In this document: in pieces, positions 1 through 11,980 of the stretch
Position numbering within the stretch: position 1 is the first letter of the stretch
Layout of the letters: the number at the start of each line of letters is the position of its first letter
Notes under the pieces: generated by a model
What the model was told of the DNA's origin: nothing
The model's input: only the letters and a program-made list of their open reading frames with translations
Databases searched by the model: none
Position numbers and translations under genes: made by a program
Source: Siphonodentalium dalli
Taxonomy: Eukaryota; Mollusca; Scaphopoda; Gadilida; Siphonodentaliidae
NCBI GenBank assembly: GCA_032622095.1
Contig: CP136061.1
Span: forward strand, 236,363,815-236,427,814
DNA: 64,000 nt
Direction: 5' to 3'

Positions 1-419
1 CCGGGAAGATATACCCTTGTCAGGTGCCACTATTGGAGGATCCTGAAAGTCATGTGCTACTTTTTTTTTTATCTTAGAAGAAACTATATTTGACTGGACA
101 CTTTGAACATGCCGTCTATACATTTCCATCTCTCTTGACAAATTGTATCTTGCGTGAGGGAGACTCAATTGCGTCACAATACATGAGCCATTCTAACACG
201 CCATTTTGCAGAAAAATATGTATCTCTTAAATAGCATCATAAATCAACTTTTAATACATTCTGTCGTGCATCTGTTTTGCTAGGTTCACATGTAATATGA
301 ATGTCATGATTCCCGTCCCCATATAAATATGAGAGTTGAGAAGATGTAATTGTTCAAGTGATTTAATTCGGTCACCATTTGTCGAGTTTGTGAAATTTGA
401 ACACCCAAATCTCATTTGA
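1..419. other. No gene recognised
   Basis: AT-rich sequence with no ORF or repeat that I can name. It leads into the degenerate tandem array that follows. Confidence 0.4.
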
Positions 420-1560
420 ACGAACTACGGTGATGACTATATATAACTTTGGTGGATATCGGCGACTAAATATTCTGATCAATGTTAGTGCCCGTACTCT
501 CCGCCCTGGCCCAAAACGGCACCACATGTGGCGTCTTTCAGCCCACTAATTTGATTCATCGTATCACTGGAGAAGAACGTGTATGAATTTGGTGCAAATT
601 AGTGCTTATCATATTTGTATCAGCTTTGGTGCCCATCTACTGCCCATTCATGACTTTTGACATATTTAAACCATGTCAATTAGACTCCTGATATCATGGA
701 GATGATTATCTTATTAAATTTAGTGCCCCCGTCTCTCACCCAAACGGCACCAATTTGGCGTCTTCAACTCAAAGGATTAGATTCCTTGTATGGTGGAGAA
801 GAATATGTATCAATTTGCTGGATCGGCGCTAAAATATTTGTTATCAATGTTGGTGCCCCTCTCCCCTCCGTGCACCCCTGACTCGAACGGCGCCATATCA
901 TGGAGATCATTATGTATAAGTTTGGAAATTGGCGACAAAAGATATTTAATAATTTGTGTTGCCCTCCCCCTTTCCTGCCCCTGATACCATCAGTGTTACT
1001 TCAGAAAATTTTAACCCGAACAATTATCTTCCTCGTAAAAGTTACGCCTGTGTGACCCCCTTTGTCATCTAGATGGTCCAAAACGATGTTATGTAGAACA
1101 GAGAGACATTCGCAAATATAGGCACCAGGTGTGGCGACTTTAACCCACACGATTTGATTCCTCGTATCATTGGAGAAGAACCTGTATGAATTTGGTGGAA
1201 ATTGGCACTAAACATATTTCTATCAGTTTAGGTGACACTCCCCTCCTCATCACTGACTCAAGCGGTGCCACTTTTAATATCTTGAAACCACACACCATTA
1301 TGAAGTTGATTATAGAAAAAAATTAGTGGAAATCGGCGACTACACAAATTCGTATCCAATTTACCAAACCACACCATTTTAAACCACACCATTATATTCG
1401 TCATATAATGAAGATGATTATGTAAAAGTTTGGTTAAAATCGGCGACAAAAACAATGCTGCCCTTCCCATTTTCTGCCCCTGACAACAACAGCGTCACTT
1501 TAGAAAATTCTAACCCGCACCATTATCTTTCTTGTAAAAAGTTACCCCAGTTAGACACCC
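420..1560. repeat. Degenerate tandem array, unit about 150-160 bp
   Basis: Recurring blocks can be aligned by eye: a 'TTGGTG(C)CC' start, a 'cgGCgcCA' block, 'gattccTcgTATcattGGAGAAGAA' and 'aaattGGCGaC'. The block 'TTTAGAAAATTCTAACCCG' near 1500 matches the one near 1002. Units are diverged and some are partial, so this looks like an old satellite or the inner array of a mobile element. Short ORFs here follow the repeat and are not genes. Confidence 0.6.
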
Positions 1561-1661
1561 TTGGTCAAACTCCATGCAGCGCCCTCTACGTTATCACTGC
1601 GATATAGCACTGCGGACCGATACATCTATTTTTACATATCGTCGGAGCTATATTTAGTCAC

Positions 1662-2225
1662 CTATTGTCTTATTTTGACCACCAAAAGTTTCCAATAATG
1701 GTAATTATTTCGGTATTGATAAGAACATAAAACAAGAACTAAGAACACGTAAGAAATCCTTACCAAGTGTCCATATGGCAGTGGTATCACAGCAGAGCGA
1801 TGGGAGATAACTCTGCCTTGAGTTTGACCCTTGGTAACATCTTGATGGTTGACGTTTGATGACAGGGATACCGAATACGCCCTGTCACGAACTCGCAGCC
1901 GTACTGGATACACCAGGCCCGGTTCCGTGATTTTAGTGCTGCAAGTCAATGCTCTGGAGTAGCAATTCCATATATAGAAGTCATGAATATTAAAAAGCTC
2001 CATATATGTAAATGCTACTCCAGACCTTATTTTGACCCGTAGCAATGAAACCACGGAACGGGGGTTGGAAGAATCTATGAAACCACGGAACGGAGCTGGA
2101 TGAATCCAATACGGCCGCGACTCAGTGATCTCGATCGGGTGCACCTGTAATTTGGATGTGGACACCCTCCCATCAAATGAACAAGTAGCAACATATTCAG
2201 AAACATGGGCGTCCATGGGGTGCAC
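1662..2225 (-). CDS. Unrecognised 187-aa ORF, doubtful
   Basis: This is an uninterrupted ATG-started frame of 187 codons, longer than most chance frames in DNA this AT-rich. I recognise no domain. A hydrophobic stretch (VFLVLVLCSYQY) lies near the C-terminus, and there is no obvious signal peptide. The DNA under it has a local duplication (tgaaaccacggaacgg at about 2045 and 2079) and an inverted repeat (ggagtagca at about 1959 with tgctactcc at about 2012). These suggest repeat-derived sequence, so it may be a chance frame in a mobile element. No partner exon was found. Confidence 0.15.
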   Translation of the reverse strand: MHPMDAHVSEYVATCSFDGRVSTSKLQVHPIEITESRPYWIHPAPFRGFIDSSNPRSVVSLLRVKIRSGVAFTYMELFNIHDFYIWNCYSRALTCSTKITEPGLVYPVRLRVRDRAYSVSLSSNVNHQDVTKGQTQGRVISHRSAVIPLPYGHLVRISYVFLVLVLCSYQYRNNYHYWKLLVVKIRQ

Positions 2226-2434
2226 ACAGCACGCATTGAGTTTTTTTCAAGAGAGGGTTGATGAATACCCACATCATGCCTATTAGGTCGGCATTAATAT
2301 TCCATGTAACACCTTACACCGCTATATATATAGTCAAAGTATAATATCTTTATGTACTTCGATCTGTTTGTTATACTAGAATTAAGTATCTATTATTGTA
2401 CGCAAGATCATCATCAGAGGAGAGCGTTTCATGT

Positions 2435-2870
2435 TAAAATAAATGTTTATTTAAATATGGTGACCAACTCTAGTGGCTGGTGCGAGTGTACTAGACATGC
2501 ATATTAGTGTCTAGATATCACTATAAATCTCAGTGTGCGTTATTTGGTAAATACTTTTCTGCATCACTGTTAGTGCATAGTATCCCACCCTAGATTTGTA
2601 ATCAACTAGTTTCAGTGGAATAGTTTCGAATTAATTCGGTTTAGTCTGGGACCACATGCTTCTGTGTCTATCTTTTTAAATTAGATTTAAATTTAATTGA
2701 GAACCAACTCTTAGGGGTGGTGTGTAATTTTCTGTTAGGCGTGTATAGCCTTATATCTTGTCAAATTAGATTTAAATTTAATTTGAGAACCAACTCTAAG
2801 GTTCGGTGTACTACTCGTCATGGGCATGTAGAGCCACTGATCCCATCTGGATATCACGGGGATAATTGCA
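2435..2870. repeat. Short tandem repeat, about 90-bp unit
   Basis: The block 'AATTAGATTTAAATTTAATT' followed by 'GAGAACCAACTCT' occurs at about 2680 and 2765. A diverged copy, 'taaatatggtgaCCAACTCT', lies at about 2452. Each is followed by a GGTGTGT-type stretch. No coding capacity is visible. Confidence 0.5.
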
Positions 2871-3499
2871 GTTATGTCTTCTAAAATGTTACACGATTTT
2901 CACTCCACAGGTCAGAAGGCTAAGATAATTTTCCCGCCTTGGATATCTCAGCATGAGTGTATGACATGCTAATCAGTGGCACGATTAATGTACATAGCCT
3001 GTTGTTTTAACACACACAATTAAATAGAGAGCTAACAGAATTGGATACCCACAGGCTATTAAAGGCCAATGCAACACTCATCCAGATTTTATGGATGGCA
3101 GAGTGGCGGGATTTTAATATGGGTATATGGTTACCAATTATTCAGACATGAGCTTTTGTTGATCATTGTAGCGCAATATCATCAACAAATTTCCTGCATG
3201 TTTCATACTAAAGTTATCTTGGCACTCATATTTGATTCTTGTGCACTTTATCCTTCACTCAGTATTAATTTAAACGTGAACGATAAAGAAACAGTTGCAT
3301 ATTATGAAGCTTGTCAGAAAAATTGGTTCATGTGCACTTTGTCAGAGAAGTTGGTTCATGTGCACTTTTACATTTTAATTCCGACTGGATAAATGACAAA
3401 GACAGGAGTTTTTTTTAGGTAGTGCATAAATTTGAACCATACGTACACATTATCGATTGCTTTATATAGCCTCGTGCGGTTATTGTCTCCATTTAGTTT
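2871..3499. other. No gene recognised; 27-bp direct repeat
   Basis: There is no recognisable coding sequence. An imperfect direct repeat built on 'TTGGTTCATGTGCACTTT' occurs at about 3324 and 3351. The minus strand here lies just past the end of the Penelope-like reading frame, and I looked for a GIY-YIG endonuclease here without finding one. Confidence 0.4.
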
Positions 3500-5450
3500 A
3501 GACTGGAAATATCAATTTCTTTTTTGATAGTATTTCACCGAGTTTTCTATTGCGCCTATGCAACAGCATAGGAGGTTGTATGAATAAATGCTTCGTATAT
3601 GCTGAGTTGGATATTATGCTCCAATTGTTCAATAATACATTCCGTATTATGTGGGAGCCCGAGTGATAGCCTGTGCATATAAAGGGTGCAGTTTTAAGCG
3701 CACATTTTTCTTTAGATTTTTAGACTAATTTTTCGGCACGCATGTCAAATGATAAAGATTTGAAGCACTTGTATAATTCACGGGTTTTGTAGCCCCTATC
3801 TTTTAGTATATTTTCAAACAGCGAGCGCCTAGCTAGAAAATCAGATTCATTGTTCGAGTTTCTGAGATAGCGGGTGCACTCTCCAATGATAAATGATTTA
3901 AAATTGCTCGTAGGATGGCTTGATTTTCTGTCTAGATATTGAAATGCCTCAGTTTTCTTAATGTGATATTTCATATCAAGCACACCTGTGTTGGAGAAAT
4001 GTTGTCCTTTGTAAATATCGAGATCAAGGAAACTGACTTGTTTCGTATCAGGTTCGTATGTAAATTTTAGTAAATCATGTGCTTGATTAGCAGTATAGAA
4101 GAATTGTAGCATTTCTGTTTCAGACCCAGTAAATATTATTAGGCCGTCATCTCTGAAACGTTTGTGAAGAATAATCTTGTCATTGTGTTCAAAGACAGAT
4201 ATAATTTGATTTATGTGTCTGTATATTGCCATATCACACACTTCCTGTGAGGGCACCGCCCCTTGTGGTGCGCCACAGGTTTGTCTGTAGGATAAATTAT
4301 TAAATGTAAACTCGTTGTTCTCAAGTAACAGTTTAGCTATCTTGACAAGTTCCGAAGTATTCGGACGAGGGATTTCATATACTAAATCTGAGCTGGTGTC
4401 CAAGAAAAATTCCAGAGACTGTAGAAGCTCTGTGAATTTTAGGTTAGTGTATATAGACGTGATGTCATAGGTGACCAGAAAAGCGTCTTTGGGTACGAGC
4501 GTTTCGTTGAGAATATTTATAAGGTGAGGAGTGCTACTTATATAAGTCTCCTGTCTGCAGACTATGGGCTTAAGGAAGTAATCCAAGAAGCGCCCTATTT
4601 TTTTCGGTTGGGCCAGAACACTGGCTAATTATGGGTCTCGATGGAGGGAATAATTTCTCCCCACTGTCATTAAATGCTGGGTCAATTTTGGATAATTTAT
4701 CACCTATCTTGTGTATTTTAGGTAACAGATATAGATGTGGAGTTTTAATTTTGTCAAATCTGTTGAAAAGGTACCTATAGGTGACATCATCAATTGAATT
4801 AGATTTGTGCATTTCATAGACCAGAGTCAGTTCCTCATTATGGATTCTCGATATATTAATTGATGGTATTTCTTTATAGTGAATACCATCATTGAGCTGC
4901 CTGAGTCCTTCGGCTATATAGTCACTAGAGTTTAAAATTACTTGCTATTTTTGTCTGCTTTAAGAATAACCACACTAGTGTTGTTTTTAAGGTCGGTCAT
5001 AGCCTGCCTCAGAGCAGGGGTCATATTGTCGGAATATCGATGTTTGTAACTAGAAAGCTGCAACTTACATGCATAAAGATAGTCTTCTATCGTGTTACCC
5101 GCTAATGGGGGAGCAAAGTTAGATCGCATTTGAAACGGGTGTCGAGTATAGCTGCTATAGCTTTCACTCGAGTTAAGAAGGTGTCGTAATCGCATGCATC
5201 GTTCAAGCCCTGCAAAGTCGCGAATAATCGTTTGTGTACACACTCTTGAGGCTGGTACAAAGTTAAGTCCTAGACTTAACACCATAACCTCATTATCCGT
5301 TAGTCTGTGATCAGAGAGGTTTCGTATGAATGTTTTAGCCTTGTTCAATTTAAAGGTGGGATTTCGATAAAGCGATCTCTTTTCCTTCATTTTTTTGATT
5401 TTGCGTTTGTTTCGCTTGACAGCATGACCTGGCTTTCGTCTCCTGCCCAT
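3500..5450 (-). pseudogene. Penelope-like retroelement reverse transcriptase, decayed
   Basis: The frame reads from a basic N-terminus (start at 5450) through three pieces: 5450-4938, 4812-4570 and 4586-3720. It then continues past one in-frame TAA (about 3720) to about 3500. RT signatures of the Penelope family are visible: YDITSIYTNL (residues 40-49 of the third piece), CGAPQGAVPS (104-113), the catalytic FRDD (144-147) and FLDLDIY (186-192). 'LYLLPKIHKIG' lies in the middle piece. After the stop, a linker with 'TGYHSG..IIRNVLLNNW' and 'PPMLLHRRNRKLGEIL' is typical of the region between RT and endonuclease. Frameshifts lie near 4940 and 4600. No GIY-YIG endonuclease follows, so the copy is either 3'-truncated or of an endonuclease-lacking type. 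Confidence 0.85.
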
Positions 5451-5544
5451 ATGTATGCAGGTTGTGATATATGCAATATATATTTCCTGACCGTTTAAAA
5501 GTCAGTGTTATATAGCGTGGCCTATTTAGAGCCGATGTGAGCGA

Positions 5545-7721
5545 GTGTAGTTCTGCCAGATTGTGAGAGTCAATTTATTATCGATACAGATGCTAGCTTG
5601 TCAAGTATTGGAGCTGTGTTATCTCAAACTCAAGATAAAGAAGAAAAAGTTGTGGCATATGCAAGTCGAAAATTGAATCAGTCACAAAGTCAGTATTGTA
5701 CGACTAAACGAGAGTTGTTAGCAGTTGTTACCTTTATTAGGCATTTCCGTCCATATGTGTATGGTAGAAGATTCATTTTGAGAACTGATCATGCTTCATT
5801 TGTGTGGCTTCGGAATTTCAAAGAAGCTCATGGTTTTTGGGGTAGATGGTTAGTGAAATTGACACTTATGATTTCGAAATCCAACATCGTCCTGGTTCAA
5901 AGCATTCTAATGCTGATGCCATGTCAAGGCTACCAATAAAATGTTGCAAGAAGATTAGTTGTCCTACATGTAGTTGTGTAGGGAGTTTTGAGTTGTCTAG
6001 GGACACCAGTTGTGAAACTCCAGTGGGTGAGTCGGAACCCAGTGATTGTAAGCAGTCCAAATTGGTTTCGACCTACCTGGTTTCTACAGCTGTCGTGTCA
6101 AGGCCAGATGCAGTTGTGGGCGCATCTGGTGAGTCTGATGCTGGGGAGTCTATTCAGGGGGATGAGATCTCTGGTGAGTGTAACCACTCTCAGGGAGATT
6201 TCATCAGTCCAGACTCACAAAGTTCCCAGACTAGTTGTAATTGGTTAGAAGATTGGTCTCATTCTGAATTAGTTAAGTTACAGGGGGCAGATAAGGATAT
6301 GAAATGGGTTGTCGAAACTAAGGGCAAATCTTTAGAGCGACCTAATAAGCAGGAAATAGGGAAGCTAGATTTTGAAGTAGGGCCTCTTTGGGTTCAGTGG
6401 GATTCATTAACTGTGGACGATGGGTTATTATTCAAAAAGATTGAACTAAATAAAAGGGAATACTTATCATTGGTAGCTCCATTGGAAATAAGGCTTGAAA
6501 TCTTTAAGCAGCTCCATACAGATAGAGTAGCTGTCATTTTGGGAGGGGTCGGACACTTGACGTAATAAAACGCCGTTTTTATTGGCCGGGTCACGTGGTA
6601 TGACTGATAATATTTCCGGTTGGTGTGCTTCATGTGACCTTTGTGCCAGACGAAAACCTGGGCCGGGTATTCGACGCTTTCCATTTGCAACAAGTTTCAA
6701 ATAATGCTCCAGTACAATGTATTGCCATAGATATTCTTGGGCCACTTCCACAAACTGAAACGGGAAATGAATATGTAGTTGTCATCGGAAACTATTTCAA
6801 AAAATGGAAAGAAGCTTTTCCATCTCCTAATCATCTCAAACTATGGCCAACATTTTATTGACTCAGTTTATCTGTCGTTTTTGGATGCCCATACAGGATT
6901 CACACCGATCAAGGTCGTGAATTTGAGTCTCATCTCTTCCGAATTTTATGTGAAAAGTTAGAAATAACCAAATCTCGTACAACATGATATCGACCACAAT
7001 CCGATGGGATGATAGAACGTTTTAATCGCACCTTGTTATAAATGCTTTCCATGTTTGTGAATGAAAATCATCGGGATTGGGATAATCACTTGCCATATGT
7101 TTTGATGGCCTATCGAGCAACGGAACATGTTTCAACTTTATGTAGCCCAAATTTGTTAATGTTTGGAAGGGAAATCAACCTGCCTATAGATCTCATGGTT
7201 GGGTGTCCACCATCAACACCTGCGTGTCCGATTGCATATGTGGAGTGCGTTAAACATACAATAAGTAAAAGCTTTGAGTTTGCTTATCCGCAGCTAGGGA
7301 GAGCAGCCATGAGGCAGAAAAAGTATGATAAAACTTCAAAAGTAAAGTCTATTCAGGTCGGGGATTATGTGTGGCGATGGTATCCGCCCAAAGCAAAGAA
7401 AAAGTTGGGCCTTGGTTGGGTAGGGCCGTTTAAAGTAGTTTCCAAACCATCAGAGTATAATTGTTCGATCCAGAAATCTCCAGACTCTGATCCAAAACTA
7501 ATCCACATTGATCATGTAAAGCCTTATTTAGTCATACTATTCCTGAGGCCTGGGCCAGTGTCCCTTGTGAAAGCTTAGAATTTTCGGAGTCTGAGGACGA
7601 AATGGGTTGGGAACTTGTGGATTGCCCTGTATATTTGGAATCATCATTGGATGTGTTCCCTATTAAGCAAACGCGAAGCGGAAGATTTGTGAAACCGAGA
7701 CATGTTTATTCACCTTCTTAA
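5545..7721 (+). pseudogene. Gypsy pol remnant: RNase H and integrase
   Basis: RNase H begins with LPDCESQFIIDTDAS and continues through AYASRKLNQSQSQY and the LRTDHASFVWL block, up to about 5930. It then shifts frame into a linker (5846-6565) and the zinc-binding N-domain of integrase, which is broken near 6560. The integrase core shows IDILGPLPQTETGNEY (about 6730), a broken HTDQGREFESHLF block (about 6900) and a PQSDGMIERFN block (about 7000) holding the last catalytic residue. The frame then runs 7042-7578 (DNHLPYVLMAYRATEH, SPNLLMFGREINLPIDLM) and ends near 7721 with QTRSGRFVKPRHVYSP. At least five frameshifts or stops are present. Confidence 0.85.
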
Positions 7722-7779
7722 ACTTTACTTGCAGGTTATATTGTTTCAAACAAAAGTGTCAGAGCAGGAGATGGAAGAA

Positions 7780-8316
7780 TTTTCAAAAAAGAATTTGAAT
7801 TCACCAGGCCATCTGGGATCCTCGTTACATGAAGTGCAAGGTCGGGAGTTGTGTTACACCTACCTATACCAAACCAGGTGATTTCTTTAGGCATTGGAAT
7901 GCCATTCACTATCCAGACTCTTCTCTCTTCAAGTGTGATGGGTGCGGGAAGAAATTTGGAAGAAAGTGCGCTTTATAGAGGCACCAGAGGACAACTAATC
8001 ATGCCGGGATTACGGTCGTAAAAGTTGCCAACCTGCAGTATGTGAACCCCGGAGAAGTTTGACCCCTAGGCTTGTCCGCAAAACTGTGCGCGTTACTGTT
8101 AAAGATGATGCCAAGAAAGATGAACAAAAGAAAAGACATGCTCTAGTTCCGATAGGCAATTCTCTTAGAGTTCCGTCTAGATCAACAGCTGTGAATCGCG
8201 ACGAACCCACTGAACTTTCTATAAAAGGTACAGTCACAACATTGGTGCGTTCCATAAAGAGAAACTGGTCAAGAGGGGAGTCGCCAAGCAGAGAGGTGTT
8301 GATGGAGTGGGACTAA
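7780..8316 (+). pseudogene. Post-pol zinc-finger accessory ORF of the gypsy element
   Basis: In frame from 7811, the translation contains a C-x4-C-x12-H-x4-H unit (starting CKVGSC, ending RHWNAIH). A second unit follows: C-x2-C (FKCDGCGKKFGRK), then RHQRTTNH after one in-frame stop at about 7976. The frame stops again at about 8051. The next frame (8059-8316) gives a basic tail that ends 55 bp before the 3' LTR. Position and spacing fit a third ORF of the retroelement, not a host gene. The finger reading is from spacing of Cys/His only. Its role, such as nucleic-acid binding, is inferred. Confidence 0.55.
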
Positions 8317-8355
8317 TTTCAGTTAATTATACTGAAAAAAGAACTTTTTTCAAAA

Positions 8356-8370
8356 AGTAGCATTGGGGAA
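8356..8370 (+). other. Purine-rich tract before 3' LTR
   Basis: AGTAGCATTGGGGAA directly precedes the LTR's TG. It is only moderately purine-rich but lies where the plus-strand primer of an LTR element is expected. Confidence 0.5.
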
Positions 8371-9060
8371 TGTGAAATGTCCCACGTGTTTCAGGTAACG
8401 TCCGCTTTCAGAGAAGCCGGAAGTTGAAATGGTCGATGTGGGGTTTTCGAGTCCAAACTGGCACGAGCAGGGAGGCACACCACGTGTGACAGTTCCTGTT
8501 CTCCCGTTGGCTTTGGACTCGAAAACGTCACAACCTTCGGGTATTTAAGCTTGAGGTTTTCTCTGAAATTTCTTTCTTGTCTACCGCCTTCCAAGGTATC
8601 ACATTTTACCTAATTTAGGCAGGTTCACTACCAACTACTTTCGATTTCTACCGGAATTCCAAAACCGGTTCAAACGAAAAAGGAAACGGAACATTTCTAC
8701 TTCGGAATGGGAAACGGAACATTATATAGTTAAAATATTTGGGAATGGGGAACGGAACATTGATAGTATAATTAGAAATGGGAAATGAAATATTACACAT
8801 TTAAAATAGTTGGAAATGAGAAATGGAACATAGATCAGAATTTATAACTTTAACATGTTTAAAGTTGACTGATATATTATAGACATGGGAACGTTTTCAT
8901 ATAAAACTTCAATGGTTGGACATTTTTGTTCATTTTGCATATTTTATTCTATTTGAATAAAGAGCGTTCGTTTTCTACTTTTCAATTCACCCTTGGGATT
9001 GAGAACCAACCGTCCTGTGTGCAGCCCTTACGCCCACACCAGGGTAGCGGTCCTATTACA
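8371..9060 (+). repeat. 3' LTR of the plus-strand gypsy element (690 bp)
   Basis: It starts TGTGAAATGTCCCACGTG and ends GTCCTATTACA, giving TG...CA ends. A TATA-like TATTTAAG lies at 8542-8549 and an AATAAA at 8956-8961, consistent with U3, R and U5. Between them, 8640-8880 is filled with a degenerate roughly 60-bp repeat around 'GGGAAACGGAACAT'. No second LTR is in the window, so the borders rest on the TG/CA ends and the purine tract. Confidence 0.65.
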
Positions 9061-9717
9061 CAATCAACAGACAACCTGAGAATTCGAGCGTCGGTACAAC
9101 TCGCACCTACTTATAATTGTCGATTGTTCAATGCTCGAATGCTGGTTCGTTGATGTCTTGGTAAGACAACCCAAGCGCAGTCTTAGCCATTAAGAGCCAA
9201 CAAAAGAACAAATGAAAGTAGGGTCTGTATCGTCTAATTTCCTTAATAATTAAATGATGGATACATGTATGTGTTACTAAAATACTCTGTTATTTTCATT
9301 TTATAGCGAAAGCATCAATATGTTTATGAATCCAGTCACACAAGTACCATCAGCAAGTGACCAACAACCTAGAATCTTTCAGTTTGCAAAAAACATCAGC
9401 CAAGAATGTCAAAGCATTGAAGATAGTTAGCAAAGTTCACAAATCTCTGATATCCTCCCAATTTCTAGAAGATCAACCCCAGCTAGTGCAGCTACAAGCT
9501 GCCAATGCAATACGCTGGAATTGCCAGCTATAAATCGTGATTCGCTCAGTTCTACGATCACATATCCTGGACTCAGCACATTGGCTGCTCTACACCAAGT
9601 GTGCTTCATTATTGTGCTTCTTCGGGTATTTGAACTTGATTGCATTAAATTTGTTTTGTTATCATATAAAGTTCATATAAATAAAAAGTGTTCCTACTAT
9701 AATTCTGTACTGGAATG
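9061..9717. other. No gene recognised
   Basis: Short ORFs on both strands (9427-9645 minus and 9521-9730 plus) overlap each other and have no recognisable domain. I see no splice-linked coding structure. Confidence 0.4.
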
Positions 9718-9836
9718 GAATTGTAATTGAATTACATTTCAAAGTAATTGTAATTAATTACATTGTGAAATAGATGTAATGTGAATTGTAATTGAAAAAT
9801 GTTGAAGTAATTGTAATTAATTACATTCACAAGTAA
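9718..9836. repeat. Palindromic GTAATTGTAATTAATTAC repeats
   Basis: The block 'AGTAATTGTAATTAATTACATT' type sequence occurs twice (about 9741 and 9810), with related 'GTAATTG' pieces around it. It is self-complementary. It looks like the end or core of a small MITE. Confidence 0.5.
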
Positions 9837-9849
9837 TTGCCCCATGCCT

Positions 9850-10690
9850 GCCGCTGGTAGCCATCTTGAATCTTACTCTTACTGCATGACTAAATCCTTT
9901 GGCACGCCCTACATACTCCACCCCTCATCTGATCGCCACCAAACTTCATATGGATCTCAGGGTTATCTCTGAATGAGAGCCATCGATTTGTTTCTTCAAA
10001 ATTCGTTGAAAAGCATGGCTACCAACGGCCATAGTGCATTTTAATCTTTGCATGACTAAATCTTTCGGCACAACATAAAGGCCACATCCATCATCCGATC
10101 ATCACCAATATTCATAAGGATCTCCGGTGTGAGCTCTAGATGGGAGCCAACGATTGTTTTCCGAAATTCGTTAAACAACATGGCCGCCAGCAGCCGTCTT
10201 GGATTTCAAATTTGAATCCAATGGCACACCCTGCAGCCGCATTTATCGGAAAAAATATATGAAAATTTAAAGGAATGTTTAGTATCACCTCTGGGAGCTA
10301 TCAAATGTTTCCGAAATTCTTTGAAAAACATGGCCGTCGCCAACCATTTTGGGTTTTACTCTTTGCTTGACTAAATACTTTGTCCGTACCCTACATAGCA
10401 CATCGGTCATCCGATCTTCACCAAACTGCATATGGATCTTCCGGGTGACCCCTAGATGGGAACCATCATTTTTGTCTTCTGAATTTCAGCAGCCATCTTG
10501 GATTTTACTCTTTTCATGACTAAGTCTTTCGCCACACCCTCCATATCACATCGCTCATCGATCGGCATAAGGTTCTTCGGGTGAGCTCTATGTGGGAGCT
10601 GTCAACTTTTTTCCCGAAATTCGTTAGAAACATAGGCGCCAACAGTGATCTTGGATTTCACATTTGAATCCGTCGGCACACCATTCAGCC
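9850..10690. repeat. Degenerate satellite, about six units of 150-175 bp
   Basis: Units begin with GCCATCTTGGATTTTACTCTT-like sequence at about 9853, 10028, 10190, 10335, 10490 and 10640. They contain 'CATGACTAAATC', 'TTCGGCACACCCT', 'ATCCGATCACCACCAAA' and 'GAAATTCGTTGAAAAACATGGC'. Some units are shortened. The array lies about 1.3-2.1 kb upstream of the lectin gene start. Confidence 0.75.
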
Positions 10691-11069
10691 TACATTTATT
10701 GGAAATACGTTTGAAATGAAAATAATTTCATCTACACAATACAGTCCCTTTAATGAAACTTTTTGACTTTCCTCCTATATCATGTCATTGAACTCAGCAT
10801 AAAAGTTGAGTTCGTGTCATTGACAGTTTCGTTCTAGCTGGAATTATTCTCTGGTAAGCAAATGTTGTGACAAAAACCACGTCTGAAATGTAATTCCTGT
10901 GACAAGGTTAACAATGCGTAATGTATATTTGTCGCAACAAATATCGACATATACACTTGCAACCCCTGCAATTCGCACGACAGTGATATACTGATATTAC
11001 ACATGCGAGGCAATTAATTTTCCATACAATTCGTTTGATTTCCGAATCAAATAATTCGCGATTTGTTTA

Positions 11070-11597
11070 AATGTAAGAAAACGTACAACCATGGTGTTTG
11101 TTGATACACTCTCCGTGTAGGAAAACGTTCAATCGTGAAAGTTTGGGTTGATATGTGATAGAAATTACGCTATAACATCTCGTGATAAGACATTATGTAT
11201 CCAAAAGCTACAGGATAGCACATGCCACTGTAAACTAATTGTTGATAATACATCAATACCATTATGGGGCACATTTGGATGGGAACTGTCTCGCAATCAA
11301 CATGCGTAATAGACTATATTTATGAAAATCTATAATGTAAGAAAACGTGCAACCATGGTGTTTGTTGATACACTCTCCGTGTAGGAAAACGTTCAATCGT
11401 GAAATTTTGGGTTGATATGTGATAGAAATTACGCTATAACATCTCGTGATAAGACATTATGTATCCAAAAGCTACAGGATAGCACATGCCACTGTAAACT
11501 AATTGTTGATAATCCATCAATACCATTATGGGGCACATTTGGATGGGAACTGTCTCGCAATCAACATGCATTATAGACTATATTTCTGAAAATCTAA
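11070..11597. repeat. 264-bp tandem duplication, two nearly identical copies
   Basis: Copy 1 is 11070-11333 and copy 2 is 11334-11597. Each begins AATGTAAGAAAACGT and ends near CTATATT(T)(A/C)TGAAAATCTA. Only a few substitutions separate them (for example ACGTACAACC against ACGTGCAACC), so the duplication is recent. It ends about 380 bp before the lectin gene ATG and may lie in its promoter or 5' UTR. No TATA box was identified upstream of the gene. Confidence 0.85.
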
Positions 11598-11980
11598 CAG
11601 TGGTATAATGATTTATAAAATATCACGATATCAATAGACAACGCTAAACATAAACTGCATGAAGGTTTGGCTGTAATGGTAGAGTTTTCACAATGTGACA
11701 CAATATCGTATCTAGATCTTCTGACACACTACTTATAAGTGTCTCAAATGAATGATATGTGACATTACCAGTTTCAAACTTATACGAAATAAGTGCTATC
11801 AAATTCGATCTTTTATTCGCATTCAAATGCGTGTAAATGGAAGAAGGTTATCGATTACACTGCAGGCGTACAACTTGTGCAAGAGGCGTTTTGTGCAAAC
11901 GGTTGATACATCGCGCGTTGGCGTCATCCGAATCAGAACCGTATTACGTGTGCTAACTTGTTGTCAACTCGCCGTCTGAA

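Larger units (their letters stand above)
5545..9060 (+). mobile_element. 5'-truncated gypsy/Ty3-type LTR retrotransposon
   Basis: The order is RNase H, integrase, post-pol zinc-finger ORF, purine-rich tract and 3' LTR. The 5' LTR, gag, protease and RT are missing. The homology starts inside the RT/RNase H connection at about 5545, less than 100 bp from the start of the Penelope-like frame on the other strand. Frameshifts and stops interrupt every ORF, so the copy is dead. Confidence 0.85.

Noticed and set aside
3400-3500. Possible GIY-YIG endonuclease after the Penelope-like RT
   Set aside because: All three minus frames were read and no GIY, YIG or CCHH-type motif was found.
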